Source of the DNA: Alphaproteobacteria bacterium
GTDB taxonomy: Bacteria > Pseudomonadota > Alphaproteobacteria > Micavibrionales > Micavibrionaceae
Direction of reading: 5' to 3'
Assembly: GCA_009929775.1 (NCBI GenBank)
Contig: RZZS01000015.1
Coordinates: forward strand, 1-44,658
DNA length: 44,658 nucleotides
The notes beneath the pieces were generated by a model. The model saw only the letters and a list, made by a program, of their open reading frames with translations. It searched no databases and was not told the DNA's origin. Positions within the stretch are counted from its first letter, which is position 1; the number at the start of each line of letters is the position of its first letter. Both the position numbers and the translations under genes were made by a program. Positions 1 through 9,538 of the stretch are shown one piece after another.

Positions 1-64
1 CCCCAGCGGCCCGCCCCCGCTGCCACTCTTCGCCACCCCCGCGAACCAGAGAGCCGCGCTATGA
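1..64 (+). CDS. possible C-terminal end of an upstream protein (partial)
   Basis: One reading frame is open from the left edge to a TGA at 62-64 and would encode a short proline- and alanine-rich tail ending PANQRAAL. A second frame is also open here, to a TAA at 139-141, so the assignment is weak. No family can be recognised from about 20 residues. Confidence 0.25.
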   Translation, partial: PSGPPPLPLFATPANQRAAL

Positions 65-181
65 CAAACATACCGCCGGAATTTTGGGGAGACTATAGAA
101 ATTGTTTTTATTGTCGAATCCGGTCGATTGGCCTAGAGTAAGGGTATTGAATTAAAAGCCTGATAATCCGAGCATTCTCCC

Positions 182-577
182 ATGACCCCTCTTTCGATCC
201 TTCTCCTTTATATCAGCTTTCGGGTTAAGCAGTTTGTCGGCGATTTCCTGCTGCAGACCGACTGGATGGCGCTGACGAAGGGAAAGCCGGGCAGGGAGGG
301 GCTCAGAGCGCTTTTTTCGCATACGCTCGTGCATGCGGTAGGCACATCGATCGTTGCGCTGCTGTTTTTTCCCGCGCTGTGGTGGCTCGGGGTGGTCGAC
401 TTCGTCATTCACGGTCTGTTCGATCGCCTGAAAGGGGTCTACACCTATAAACGTCAATGGACGCCAAAGGATACGGTTTTCTGGTGGACCTTCGGTCTCG
501 ACCAGGAAGCCCACAACTTCACGCATCTTGCATATATCGTCATCATCGTGCTGTTTGCGGGCGGGGTTCAGGTTTGA
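182..577 (+). CDS. DUF3307 family small membrane protein
   Basis: The 131-residue product has hydrophobic segments at about 3-14, 57-80 and 112-130. It matches my recollection of DUF3307 proteins: an N-terminal GDFLLQTDWMA stretch (about residues 20-30) that fits the family's HxxxDF.LQ.D pattern, HTLVHA near residue 47, and DFVIHGLFDRLK before a final membrane helix. Family members are small inner-membrane proteins of unknown function. The ATG at 182 has no strong Shine-Dalgarno sequence, but it places the conserved segment at the expected N-terminal position. It stands alone, with about 250 bases before rpmJ. Confidence 0.7.
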   Translation: MTPLSILLLYISFRVKQFVGDFLLQTDWMALTKGKPGREGLRALFSHTLVHAVGTSIVALLFFPALWWLGVVDFVIHGLFDRLKGVYTYKRQWTPKDTVFWWTFGLDQEAHNFTHLAYIVIIVLFAGGVQV

Positions 578-583
578 CGGCAA

Positions 584-758
584 GGTCGGCCCTTGAGCCG
601 GGGGAGATCGAGAGGGGTTAACGGCGCTTAACCGGGGCTCACCCCCACCCGGCTTTGGCCAAGGCCCCTGCGGGGCCCAAAGCTTTCACAGTCCTCCCCC
701 CGTTTCAAGAGGGATGGAGCGGCGATCAAGCGATTGCCGTAAGGAGTCCGAAAAGTCC
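584..758. repeat. intergenic palindromic repeats upstream of rpmJ
   Basis: No gene is visible here. The stretch holds several inverted repeats: GGTTAA/TTAACC near 616-634, and GCTTTGG (651-657) with CCAAAGC (677-683) enclosing a GGCCCC/GGGGCC hairpin. The motif CTCCCCCCGTTTCAAGAGGG (694-713) resembles an insertion inside purL (19881-19921). The motif TCAAGCGATTGCCGT near 726 recurs near 21446 and, inverted and slightly diverged, near 21245. These look like dispersed repeats. Confidence 0.5.
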
Positions 759-786
759 TTGACAAGCTTCGTCGCGGCTGTATAAG
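759..786 (+). promoter_or_regulatory. sigma70-type promoter of rpmJ
   Basis: A perfect -35 TTGACA (759-764) is followed by a 16-base spacer and TATAAG (781-786). It lies 43 bases before the rpmJ start codon, so it should drive rpmJ transcription. Confidence 0.75.
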
Positions 787-829
787 TTCCGCTCCAGTTG
801 CGAAAACCGAAGAGTACGAAGGCAAGACA

Positions 830-955
830 ATGAAAGTCGTAAACTCGCTGAAGACGCTGAAAAGCCGCCACCGGAACTGCCGCGTTATCCGCCGCAAGGG
901 CCGCGTCTACGTCATCAACAAGACCAACCCGCGCTTCAAGGCTCGTCAGGGTTAG
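830..955 (+). CDS. rpmJ: 50S ribosomal protein L36
   Basis: A 41-residue, strongly basic protein that starts [14 protein letters not shown] and ends in NPRFKARQG, the form of L36 (bL36) usual in Alphaproteobacteria. Of the four zinc-ligand positions seen in some L36 proteins only one Cys (in HRNC) is present, so this is the C-minus (zinc-free) type. It binds 23S rRNA in the large ribosomal subunit. It is monocistronic: its own promoter lies at 759-786 and a strong terminator follows at 984-1006. A purine-rich GAAGG stands about 8 bases before the ATG. Confidence 0.93.
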   Translation: MKVVNSLKTLKSRHRNCRVIRRKGRVYVINKTNPRFKARQG

Positions 956-983
956 GGCGACCGACCGAAATTTCTTGTCGAAG

Positions 984-1006
984 GCCCGCCATTGGCGGGC
1001 TTTTTT
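984..1006 (+). terminator. Rho-independent terminator of rpmJ
   Basis: GCCCGCC and GGCGGGC form a perfect 7-bp stem with an ATT loop, followed by six T residues. It lies 28 bases after the rpmJ stop codon. Confidence 0.9.
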
Positions 1007-1066
1007 GATGGCCCGACCTGTATCAGTCCGGTGGCAAATCCCTTTAAGACAGACGTGGATAGGTGA

Positions 1067-2191
<1,125 letters not shown>

Positions 2192-2396
2192 CCGAGGGGC
2201 TCGCACTTGTTCAACGGGAAATAGGTACGCTGTCGGCATTCTTCTGAGAAATTAAAAAAACAGATTGAATAGCCCTTTGTGCCGCGTTGCGGGCGCGTTG
2301 AATTTGCAGTAAAATTTTAAAAACGATTCATTTGTCCATGCCGGAAATCATCAAAAATGGATCAGAGAACGAAAACGACCGCTGTGGGGTTAGCTT

Positions 2397-3260
2397 TTGA
2401 GGTCGCGTAAACGCTGGAGATATTTAGCGCGCGTCGCCCCCGCCCGTCTTTGGGACGGGCGCTCTTCGGTATTCTTCCTGTTCGCTTCCGTTGCGCTTCT
2501 TCTGGTCTCCGCGCTGCGCCCGTCGCTGATGGAACCGGCCCGCGTTCAAGCCGCGCAGATGTTCGCGCCCGTGATGGGCTCGGTCAGTCGTCCGTTTCAG
2601 GAAATCGCCGCCGTCGCCGAAGACGTCGCCGGCGTCACCAATCTCCGGACGGAGGTTGCGATGCTCAAGCAGGAGAATGCTCGCCTCCGGGAGTGGTATC
2701 AGGCGGCCATGATGCTTGAAGCTGAAAACAAGTCGTTGCAGGAGCTTCTTAACATCAGGCTTGACCCCCGCCACAGTTTTGTGACTGCTCGCGTGGTCGC
2801 CGATTCCGGCAACGCTTATGTCCACAGTCTTCTGGTGGCCGCAGGCATTCAGGACGGCATCGAAAAGGGTCAGGCGGTTCTTTCAGGTGACGGTCTTGTC
2901 GGACGGATTGTCGAGGCCGGGGACGATGTCGCCCGGGTTTTGCTCCTGACCGATTTCAACTCGCGCATTCCGGTAATGATCGAGGGCAGCCGTCAGAAGG
3001 CGATCCTGACCGGAACGAATGACGAACTGCCGGTTCTGAAGTACCTGCCGCCTGACGCGAATGTCGCGGACGGTGCGCGCGTTGTTACATCCGGCCATGG
3101 CGGCCTTTTTCCGCCCGGTCTGCCAGTGGGCACGGTCGAGCAGATCGAGGGCGGGGAATACGTCGTAAAAGTCTTTGCGAATATGGACCGGGTTATTTAT
3201 GTTCGGGTTGTCGACAGACCCGTGAACCCGAACCTCCAGTCGGGTATCGTAAGGCAGTAG
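2397..3260 (+). CDS. mreC: rod shape-determining protein MreC
   Basis: A 287-residue bitopic protein: a basic N-terminus, one membrane helix at about 24-40, a periplasmic coiled coil at about 63-110, then the beta-rich MreC core. The core contains ARVVADSGNAYVHSLLVAAG and the family hallmark SGDGLVGRI near residue 162. MreC organises PBP2 and RodA in the periplasm. The likely start is TTG at 2397, with GGGG about 7 bases upstream; no in-frame ATG gives the basic N-terminus before the membrane helix. A short ATG reading frame (2357-2410) overlaps this start in another frame. Confidence 0.93.
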   Translation: MRSRKRWRYLARVAPARLWDGRSSVFFLFASVALLLVSALRPSLMEPARVQAAQMFAPVMGSVSRPFQEIAAVAEDVAGVTNLRTEVAMLKQENARLREWYQAAMMLEAENKSLQELLNIRLDPRHSFVTARVVADSGNAYVHSLLVAAGIQDGIEKGQAVLSGDGLVGRIVEAGDDVARVLLLTDFNSRIPVMIEGSRQKAILTGTNDELPVLKYLPPDANVADGARVVTSGHGGLFPPGLPVGTVEQIEGGEYVVKVFANMDRVIYVRVVDRPVNPNLQSGIVRQ

Positions 3261-3294
3261 ATATCGGCCTGAGATCGTCGACCGATTGGCGAAC

Positions 3295-3834
3295 ATGAAC
3301 AGTTACAATTCTTCCATAGACGGCAGAGTCCAGGCCACCATGCGCCTGTGTATACCGCATTTTCTGACATTGGCATTCGTCCTCCTCAATGTCGCCGCGA
3401 TGAGCTTGCCTTTCTCGCAGATGATGAAGCCGGATTTCGTCCTTGTCGCTGTATTTTACTGGGCGATCTTCAGGCCGACGCTCATGCCGCCGGTCGTAAC
3501 GTTCGGACTCGGGATTCTCGTGGATGTGCTCGCGGGCGTGCCCGCGGGGTTTCACGCGCTTACCTATGTTACCGTACACTGGATCATACGCGGCCAGCGG
3601 CGGTTCCTGATGGGGCAGCCCTATCTGACGGTGTGGCTCGGATATGTATTCGTATGTGCGGCGGTGTCGCTGTTGCAGTGGGGGGTAATGGCGGTTCTGC
3701 ACCTGGAGATACCGGCCGTGTTGCCGATGGTGTTGAAGACCTTTACCGGGATTTTCGTCTTTCCGCCGCTGGTACTGGTCCTGTTGCTTGTACACAGGCT
3801 GTTGCCGGAGACGAAGAAGGCGGCGTTCCCCTGA
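3295..3834 (+). CDS. mreD: rod shape-determining protein MreD
   Basis: A 179-residue polytopic membrane protein with about five hydrophobic segments. It has the typical KPDFVLVAVFYWAIFRP and GILVDVLAGVPAGFHAL stretches; PD...L...YW and G...D...G.P.G are the conserved features of MreD. It acts in the inner membrane as part of the elongasome. Its position between mreC and mrdA is the standard order. I prefer the ATG at 3295; an in-frame TTG at 3286 would add three residues. Neither has a clear ribosome-binding site, so coupling to mreC (34-base gap) is possible. Confidence 0.93.
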   Translation: MNSYNSSIDGRVQATMRLCIPHFLTLAFVLLNVAAMSLPFSQMMKPDFVLVAVFYWAIFRPTLMPPVVTFGLGILVDVLAGVPAGFHALTYVTVHWIIRGQRRFLMGQPYLTVWLGYVFVCAAVSLLQWGVMAVLHLEIPAVLPMVLKTFTGIFVFPPLVLVLLLVHRLLPETKKAAFP

Positions 3835-3859
3835 TGGAGATGACGCCGGGGACGGATTC

Positions 3860-5761
3860 ATGAAAAGGCAGGATAGTGACCGATCGAGAGTGTTCACTCG
3901 TCGCGCCGTGGTGGTGGGCGTCATGCAGGGGGCGCTGCTCGCGGTTCTCGGCGGGCGCCTTGCCTGGCTGCAGGTGGCCGAGGGCAGCCGTTACCGTATG
4001 CTGTCGGACAAAAACCGGATCAACATCAAGATGCTTGCGCCGTCTCGTGGCCAGATTGTCGACCGATATGGTGTGCCGCTGGCCGTCAACGACCAGAATT
4101 TCCGCGTTCTGCTGATCCCCGAGCAAACCGACGACCTCGAGAAGTCGTTGAGGCACCTTCAGAAGGTGATTTCTCTCGAAGAACAGGACATAAAGCGGGT
4201 TCTAAAGCAGGCGAAAGGCAAACCCGCGTTCCTGCCGATCGAGGTCCGGGATCAGCTTAGCTGGACCGAGCTCGCCAGGATTGAGGTGAATCTGACTGAA
4301 TTGCCAGGGTTAACGATCGACGTTGGCGAATTGCGGTCTTATCCGCTCGGGCGGGCGACAAGCCACCTTGTCGGATATGTCGGCGCAGTGAGCCCTTCCG
4401 ATTTGCGCGATGGTGACCCCATGCTCAGCCTGCCGGGCTTTAGAATCGGCAAGACCGGAGCCGAGCGGGCGTTCGACGAGGATTTGCGAGGCAAGGCAGG
4501 TTCATCCGAGGTCGAGGTTAATGTCGTTGGCCGGGAGGTTCGCGAACTCAAGCGAAGCCCGAGTAATGCGGGCGACAAAGTGACTTTGACAGTTGACGCC
4601 GAACTCCAGCGCTTTGTCCAAAGTCGCCTTGAGCAGGAAACGAGTGCCTCGGCGGTGATTATGGATGCCTATACGGGTGCGGTTTACGCGCTGGCGTCCG
4701 GGCCTGGTTTCGACCCCAATCTGCTCACGCGGGGTATTTCTGCGCAGCAATGGGAGGAACTCGTTTCCGATCCGACCTTTCCGCTGAACAACAAGGCGGT
4801 TGCGGGGCAGTATCCTCCCGGTTCGACTTTCAAGATGATCACGGCGCTTGCCGGGCTTGAAAACCATCACGTCACACGTAACACGACCGTCTTTTGCCCC
4901 GGCCATTATCGTTACGGCGAGGATCTGTTCCACTGCTGGAGCCGGGGGGGGCACGGGACGGTCGATGTCGTCGGCGCGCTTGCCGAGTCCTGCGACGTCT
5001 TCTTCTACAAGGTCTCGACTGACATCGGAATCGAGTCCATCGCGGAAATGGCCCACAGGTTCGGACTTGGCCAGACGTTCGGCTTCGAACTTAGAGAGGA
5101 AAGCCCGGGACTTGTGCCTGACAAGGAATGGAAAATGGGCCATTTTGGCAAGCCATGGCAGCCTGGTGAGACGATTGTCGCCAGTATCGGCCAGGGATAT
5201 CTGCAGGCGACTCCCCTGCAACTGGCCGTGATGACGGCACGGCTCGTTAATGGCGGTCATGCGGTCGAGCCATGGATCACCGGCTTTGTCGGCGACCGCG
5301 TCGGCAAGGATGTCGTCTGGCCAAAAATCGGAGTTGGCAGGCATAACCTCGACCTCGTCGTACGCGGGATGAATGCGGTGATGTTGGGTCCGCGTGGTAC
5401 GGCGCATGCTTCGCAGATTGAGACGCCCGGCCTGCAAATGGGCGGGAAGACGGGCACCTCGCAGGTGCGGCGCATCACGGTGCAGGATCGCCTTGAAGGC
5501 GTCCGCAACGAGGATCTGCCATGGAAATTTCGTCACCATGCGCTGTTCGTCGGCTATGCGCCGTTCGACAGGCCGCAATATGTTTGCGCCGTCGTCGTCG
5601 AACACGGCGGCAGCGGCAGCGGGACAGCGGCGCCGGTTGCGCGGGACCTTCTCCTCGAAGCTCAGCGCCGCGCGCCCGCAAAGGTGCCGCTGCGACCGGG
5701 GGGTTACCGCAATGTCGGGACCGGTGTTACGCCTCCTCCTCGCAAGCCGAAAGGAACCTAG
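3860..5761 (+). CDS. mrdA: penicillin-binding protein 2 (peptidoglycan D,D-transpeptidase)
   Basis: A 633-residue class B PBP that crosslinks peptidoglycan during elongation. A membrane anchor lies at about 16-36, then the PBP dimerisation domain, then the transpeptidase domain. Active-site motifs are visible: STFK (nucleophile S322, K325), SCD at 377-379 (PBP2 uses SxD) and KTGTS from K530. The ATG at 3860 has GGGGA upstream and gives the normal length. An open frame extends 72 bases further into mreD, but that extension is an Arg-rich read-through of another frame. rodA starts 2 bases after its stop. Confidence 0.96.
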   Translation: MKRQDSDRSRVFTRRAVVVGVMQGALLAVLGGRLAWLQVAEGSRYRMLSDKNRINIKMLAPSRGQIVDRYGVPLAVNDQNFRVLLIPEQTDDLEKSLRHLQKVISLEEQDIKRVLKQAKGKPAFLPIEVRDQLSWTELARIEVNLTELPGLTIDVGELRSYPLGRATSHLVGYVGAVSPSDLRDGDPMLSLPGFRIGKTGAERAFDEDLRGKAGSSEVEVNVVGREVRELKRSPSNAGDKVTLTVDAELQRFVQSRLEQETSASAVIMDAYTGAVYALASGPGFDPNLLTRGISAQQWEELVSDPTFPLNNKAVAGQYPPGSTFKMITALAGLENHHVTRNTTVFCPGHYRYGEDLFHCWSRGGHGTVDVVGALAESCDVFFYKVSTDIGIESIAEMAHRFGLGQTFGFELREESPGLVPDKEWKMGHFGKPWQPGETIVASIGQGYLQATPLQLAVMTARLVNGGHAVEPWITGFVGDRVGKDVVWPKIGVGRHNLDLVVRGMNAVMLGPRGTAHASQIETPGLQMGGKTGTSQVRRITVQDRLEGVRNEDLPWKFRHHALFVGYAPFDRPQYVCAVVVEHGGSGSGTAAPVARDLLLEAQRRAPAKVPLRPGGYRNVGTGVTPPPRKPKGT

Positions 5762-5763
5762 CG

Positions 5764-6900
5764 ATGCTTGGGCCGATTACGATCCAGGACGATCGCGTTA
5801 CTTTCTGGAAAAAAATCCAGCAGATGAATTACGGGCTGATTCTCCTGATCTGCCTGATAGCGGGGGTCGGTTTTACGGCGCTTTATTCGGCAGCGGGGGG
5901 CGATGTCGATCCATGGGCGTCGCGTCAGTTCATGCGGTTTGTCTTCTGTCTCGGTGTGATGTTCGTCGTGGCGATGATCGGCATTCACTGGTGGTTCCGG
6001 TTGTCCTACCTGACTTACTTCGGAGGACTTGTTCTGCTCGTCTATGTCGAGATCATGGGGCATATTGGTATGGGTGCGCAACGCTGGATCAACCTCGGAT
6101 TCATGAACGTGCAGCCGTCCGAACTGATGAAAATCGCTGTCGTCATGGCTCTTGCCCGCTATTTCCACACGGCCACGCTGGACGACGTGAGGCGCATTCG
6201 CTTTCTGCTGGTCCCGGCGGCGATTATCGTAACACCGGTCGCGCTTGTTCTCCTGCAGCCTGACCTCGGCACCTCTCTGATGATCGTTATGGCGGGCGGG
6301 GCCATGTTCTTCATGGCGGGGGTGCCACTGTGGATGTTCGGAGTTCTTGGCGGCGTTGCGCTTGCTTCACTTCCTGTCGCCTGGCAGTTCATGCACGAGT
6401 ATCAGAAAAAGCGGGTTATGACATTTTTAGACCCGGAATCTGATCCGTTGGGTTCCGGCTATCATATAACGCAATCGAAAATTGCACTCGGTTCAGGCGG
6501 GATAGACGGCAAAGGGTTCCTGCAGGGCACACAAAGCCACCTGAACTTCCTTCCCGAAAAACAGACGGATTTCATTTTTACGCTCTGGGCGGAAGAGTGG
6601 GGGCTCCTCGGCGGTCTGGCTCTGCTTGCGCTGTTCGGGCTGGTCTTCCTCTACGGGATATGGATTTCCTTCCGCTGCCGCCACGGTTACGGGCGCATGC
6701 TGGCGCTCGGGCTCACGGTGAACCTCTCGCTTTATGTCTTCATCAATATCGGCATGGTCATGGGCCTGATCCCCGTTGTCGGCGCCCCGCTGCCGCTGGT
6801 CTCCTACGGCGGCACGGCCATGCTCTCGGCCATGATCGGGTTCGGACTGATCATGTCGTGCAATATTCACCGCGACGCGAAGCTGGCGCGGATGCAGTGA
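5764..6900 (+). CDS. rodA: SEDS peptidoglycan glycosyltransferase RodA
   Basis: A 378-residue polytopic protein that polymerises lipid II during rod elongation, paired with PBP2. SEDS features are clear: GAQRWINLGFMNVQPSELMK near 102-121, the FLPEKQTDFIFTLWAEEWG loop near 263, and GAPLPLVSYGGTAML near 340. About ten membrane segments are visible. The ATG at 5764 lies directly after the mrdA stop (translational coupling); the reading frame is open far upstream into mrdA, but only this start gives the family length. It closes the mre-mrd operon. Confidence 0.96.
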   Translation: MLGPITIQDDRVTFWKKIQQMNYGLILLICLIAGVGFTALYSAAGGDVDPWASRQFMRFVFCLGVMFVVAMIGIHWWFRLSYLTYFGGLVLLVYVEIMGHIGMGAQRWINLGFMNVQPSELMKIAVVMALARYFHTATLDDVRRIRFLLVPAAIIVTPVALVLLQPDLGTSLMIVMAGGAMFFMAGVPLWMFGVLGGVALASLPVAWQFMHEYQKKRVMTFLDPESDPLGSGYHITQSKIALGSGGIDGKGFLQGTQSHLNFLPEKQTDFIFTLWAEEWGLLGGLALLALFGLVFLYGIWISFRCRHGYGRMLALGLTVNLSLYVFINIGMVMGLIPVVGAPLPLVSYGGTAMLSAMIGFGLIMSCNIHRDAKLARMQ

Positions 6901-7107
6901 AGGGGCTCAGTTTAAGCGTTGTCTTCATAAGTTGTTGATATAGAGCAAGAAAATTTTTTCGGCCAACACAAGATTCCTGATGTTTTTTTCAAAAAATCTG
7001 CTACATAATTACAAGATGTGCCCCGCTGAATTTTTTCCGAAATCCGGAGAATTTGCGGGGCGTTGCTGTAAGGGGCCAATTTTTGCGCTTGGGGATGAAA
7101 ACCATAT

Positions 7108-8457
7108 ATGCAGCCAGAGCTCAGCGGTTCGGACGATCCTGAACCCTCCAGTACCGGGCGTCGTTTTCCACGTAGAACGGCGCCTTTGAAAATAACCCAT
7201 CCCGGCGGCGTCATCACAGAGACGCCCGAGACGAAAAAACACGATTCCCGCAAATCGACGGTCGTCCAGCGTTTCCCGGTGAGCGAACAGACGCGTGCGT
7301 TTATTCGCAGGTACTATCCTGGTGTGACCCTCGGGGAATGGAACGACTGGAAGTGGCAGGTTCGCAACCGCGTGCGGCACGTCGAGGTTCTGGAGAAGAT
7401 CGTCAACCTCACGGAAGACGAGCGCGCGAGTGTGCTGAAGCGCACCGGTAACTTGCCAATCGCGATTACACCCTATTATCTGTCGCTCCTGAGCCCGGAT
7501 AACCCGCAGCAGCCGCTTCGTATGACCCACATCCCCGTGGGCGGCGAGTTCGTCCGCACGCCGGGCGAGGACCCGGATCCGCTCGGGGAGGAGCACAGCA
7601 CGGCCACGCCCGGTCTTGTGCATAGGTACCCGGACCGCGTGCTGTTCCTCACGACGGGCTTTTGCTCGACCTATTGCCGCTACTGCACGCGCTCGCGCAT
7701 GGTTGGCGAGACGAACGGGGAATACAGTTTTTCGACGAGCCAGTGGGAGAAGGCCGCGCAATATATCGAGGCCCATCCGGAAATACGCGACTGTCTTCTC
7801 TCGGGCGGCGATCCGCTGTCCATTGGTGACGACAAGCTGGAATGGCTTCTGAAGCGCCTTCGGTCGATCCCTCACCTTGAGTTCATCCGCATCGGTACGA
7901 AGATCCCGGTCGTAATGCCCCAGCGCATTACGAAGAGCCTCACAAAAATGCTTCGCAAGTACCATCCGCTCTGGATGAGCATTCACTTTACCCACCCGGA
8001 CGAGCTGACGCCGGAAACAGTGGAAGCCTGCGCGCGCCTTGCGGACGCCGGCATTCCGCTCGGTAGCCAGACAGTGCTGCTGAAAGGGATCAACGACGAC
8101 GTCGAGGTGATGAAACAGCTTATGCACCGCCTTCTGAAGGCGCGCGTGAAGCCCTATTACCTTTACCAGTGCGACCCGGTCTCGGGCTCGGCGCATTTCC
8201 GAACGTCGGTCGAGAAGGGCATCGAGATCATCAAGGGCCTGCGCGGCCATACGACGGGCTATGCGGTGCCGCAGTTCGTCGTGGACGCGCCGGGCGGCGG
8301 CGGCAAAATCCCGCTCCTGCCCGACTATATCGTCGGCCGTGACGGCGACGATTTGCTGCTCACGAACTTCGAGGGCGGCCTTTACCGCTACCCCGATCCC
8401 GGCGGTTCCACGGGACTGGCGCAGCAGGTTCTGCGCGAGAGTGGTTTTGCCGCTTGA
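7108..8457 (+). CDS. kamA: L-lysine 2,3-aminomutase (KamA family radical SAM, PLP enzyme)
   Basis: A 449-residue radical-SAM protein that should convert L-lysine to L-beta-lysine. The 4Fe-4S motif CSTYCRYC has C186, C190 and C193. The PLP-binding lysine is K400 in DAPGGGGKIP. D356 (YQCD) and D393 (VVDAPGG) align with the two aspartates that hold the lysine side-chain ammonium in clostridial LAM; glutamate aminomutases have other residues there. I therefore favour lysine as substrate. The first 45 residues or so are an extra, low-complexity N-terminus, and the C-terminal cysteine cluster of clostridial LAM is absent. A GGGGATG stretch precedes the ATG. It leads a likely operon with two ATP-grasp ligases and a GNAT. 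EpmB (EF-P modification) is less likely, because no epmA or efp is near. Confidence 0.88.
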   Translation: MQPELSGSDDPEPSSTGRRFPRRTAPLKITHPGGVITETPETKKHDSRKSTVVQRFPVSEQTRAFIRRYYPGVTLGEWNDWKWQVRNRVRHVEVLEKIVNLTEDERASVLKRTGNLPIAITPYYLSLLSPDNPQQPLRMTHIPVGGEFVRTPGEDPDPLGEEHSTATPGLVHRYPDRVLFLTTGFCSTYCRYCTRSRMVGETNGEYSFSTSQWEKAAQYIEAHPEIRDCLLSGGDPLSIGDDKLEWLLKRLRSIPHLEFIRIGTKIPVVMPQRITKSLTKMLRKYHPLWMSIHFTHPDELTPETVEACARLADAGIPLGSQTVLLKGINDDVEVMKQLMHRLLKARVKPYYLYQCDPVSGSAHFRTSVEKGIEIIKGLRGHTTGYAVPQFVVDAPGGGGKIPLLPDYIVGRDGDDLLLTNFEGGLYRYPDPGGSTGLAQQVLRESGFAA

Positions 8458-8499
8458 ACAGCGCGGCAGAATGCGGACGCGAAAGGCCGCTTGGAACAG

Positions 8500-9519
8500 A
8501 TGCTGATAGGCATGACGTACGACCTGCGGGACGATTACCTCGCGCAGGGCTTCTCGGAAGAGGAAACGGCCGAGTTCGATTCCCCTGAAACCATCGCCGC
8601 AATTGAGAGGGCGCTCCAAGCCGAGGGGTATGAGGCCGAGCGGATCGGCAACATCCAGGCGCTCGTGAACGCGCTCGCCGCCGGAAAGCGCTGGGACCTC
8701 GTCTTTAACATATGCGAAGGTGTCAAGGGCATAGGTCGGGAGTCCCAGGTGCCCGCGCTGCTCGAAGCCTACGGCATCCCCTTTACCTTCTCTTCGCCTG
8801 ACGTGCTTGTCGTCACCATGGACAAGGCGCTCGCCAAAATGGTGGTGCGGGACGCAGGAATCCCGACGGCGGATTACCGCGTTGTGCGCAATGAAGCCGA
8901 CATCGCTCGCATGGATCTGCCGTTCCCGCTGTTCGTCAAGCCGCTCGCCGAAGGGACGGGCAAAGGGATTTCCAATCGTTCGCTGATCGACAGCGCGGCG
9001 CGTTTGCGTGAGGTCTGTCTGTACAGCCTGCGAACGTTCGAGCAGCCCGCCCTCGTCGAGACCTATCTGCCGGGCCGCGACTTTACGGTCGGCGTGATTG
9101 GTGAAGGAGCGAACGCGGAAATCGTCGGCGTTTTTGAAATCACGTTGCGCGACGGTGCGGAAAAGATAGGACAATCCTTCGTGAACAAGGAAAAGTGCGA
9201 AAGACTGATGCGCTATACCCTTGCCGACGATGACGAGGCGCGAACGGCGGCAGAAGTTGCGCTTGCCGCCTATCGTGCCCTTGGGTGCCGCGACGCGGGC
9301 CGTGTCGACCTGCGTTCCGACGCGCAAGGCCGACCCTGCTTTATCGAGGTCAACCCGATTGCCGGTCTGCACCCGACCCACTCCGACCTGCCGATGCTCT
9401 GCAGCGCTGTGGGTATTGCCTACGACGACCTGATCGGGCGCATCGTCAGGAACAGCGTTTCGCGCGTGGCTGAACCCGCGCGAGATCTCGAGAACCCTGT
9501 TCGCCGCGAGACGGCATAA
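8500..9519 (+). CDS. D-Ala-D-Ala-ligase-like ATP-grasp enzyme, copy 1
   Basis: A 339-residue ATP-grasp protein of the D-alanine-D-alanine ligase superfamily. Visible elements are LVFNICEGVKGIGRESQVPALLEAYGIPFTFS-type N-domain sequence, FVKPLAEGTGKGI (ATP-binding lysine and glycine loop), VETYLPGRDFTVGV, and the metal-binding end CFIEVNPIAGL, where true Ddl has EINT.PG. The changed end motif and the kamA neighbour suggest a different amino-acid substrate from cell-wall Ddl. I chose ATG 8500; TTG 8491 is in frame with AAAGG upstream and would add three residues. The gap to kamA is 42 bases and to the next ligase 19 bases, so co-transcription is likely. Confidence 0.8.
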   Translation: MLIGMTYDLRDDYLAQGFSEEETAEFDSPETIAAIERALQAEGYEAERIGNIQALVNALAAGKRWDLVFNICEGVKGIGRESQVPALLEAYGIPFTFSSPDVLVVTMDKALAKMVVRDAGIPTADYRVVRNEADIARMDLPFPLFVKPLAEGTGKGISNRSLIDSAARLREVCLYSLRTFEQPALVETYLPGRDFTVGVIGEGANAEIVGVFEITLRDGAEKIGQSFVNKEKCERLMRYTLADDDEARTAAEVALAAYRALGCRDAGRVDLRSDAQGRPCFIEVNPIAGLHPTHSDLPMLCSAVGIAYDDLIGRIVRNSVSRVAEPARDLENPVRRETA

Positions 9520-9538
9520 CGCGAAGGATGTTCAAACC

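Noticed and set aside
61..141. A 26-codon ATG frame at the left edge.
   Set aside because: It is short, has no ribosome-binding site and no known features; another frame may end a real upstream gene here.
7009..9381. A very long (790-codon) open frame on the minus strand.
   Set aside because: It runs antisense to kamA and the first ATP-grasp gene, is rich in Arg, His and Gln as expected for an antisense frame of GC-rich coding DNA, and matches no family.
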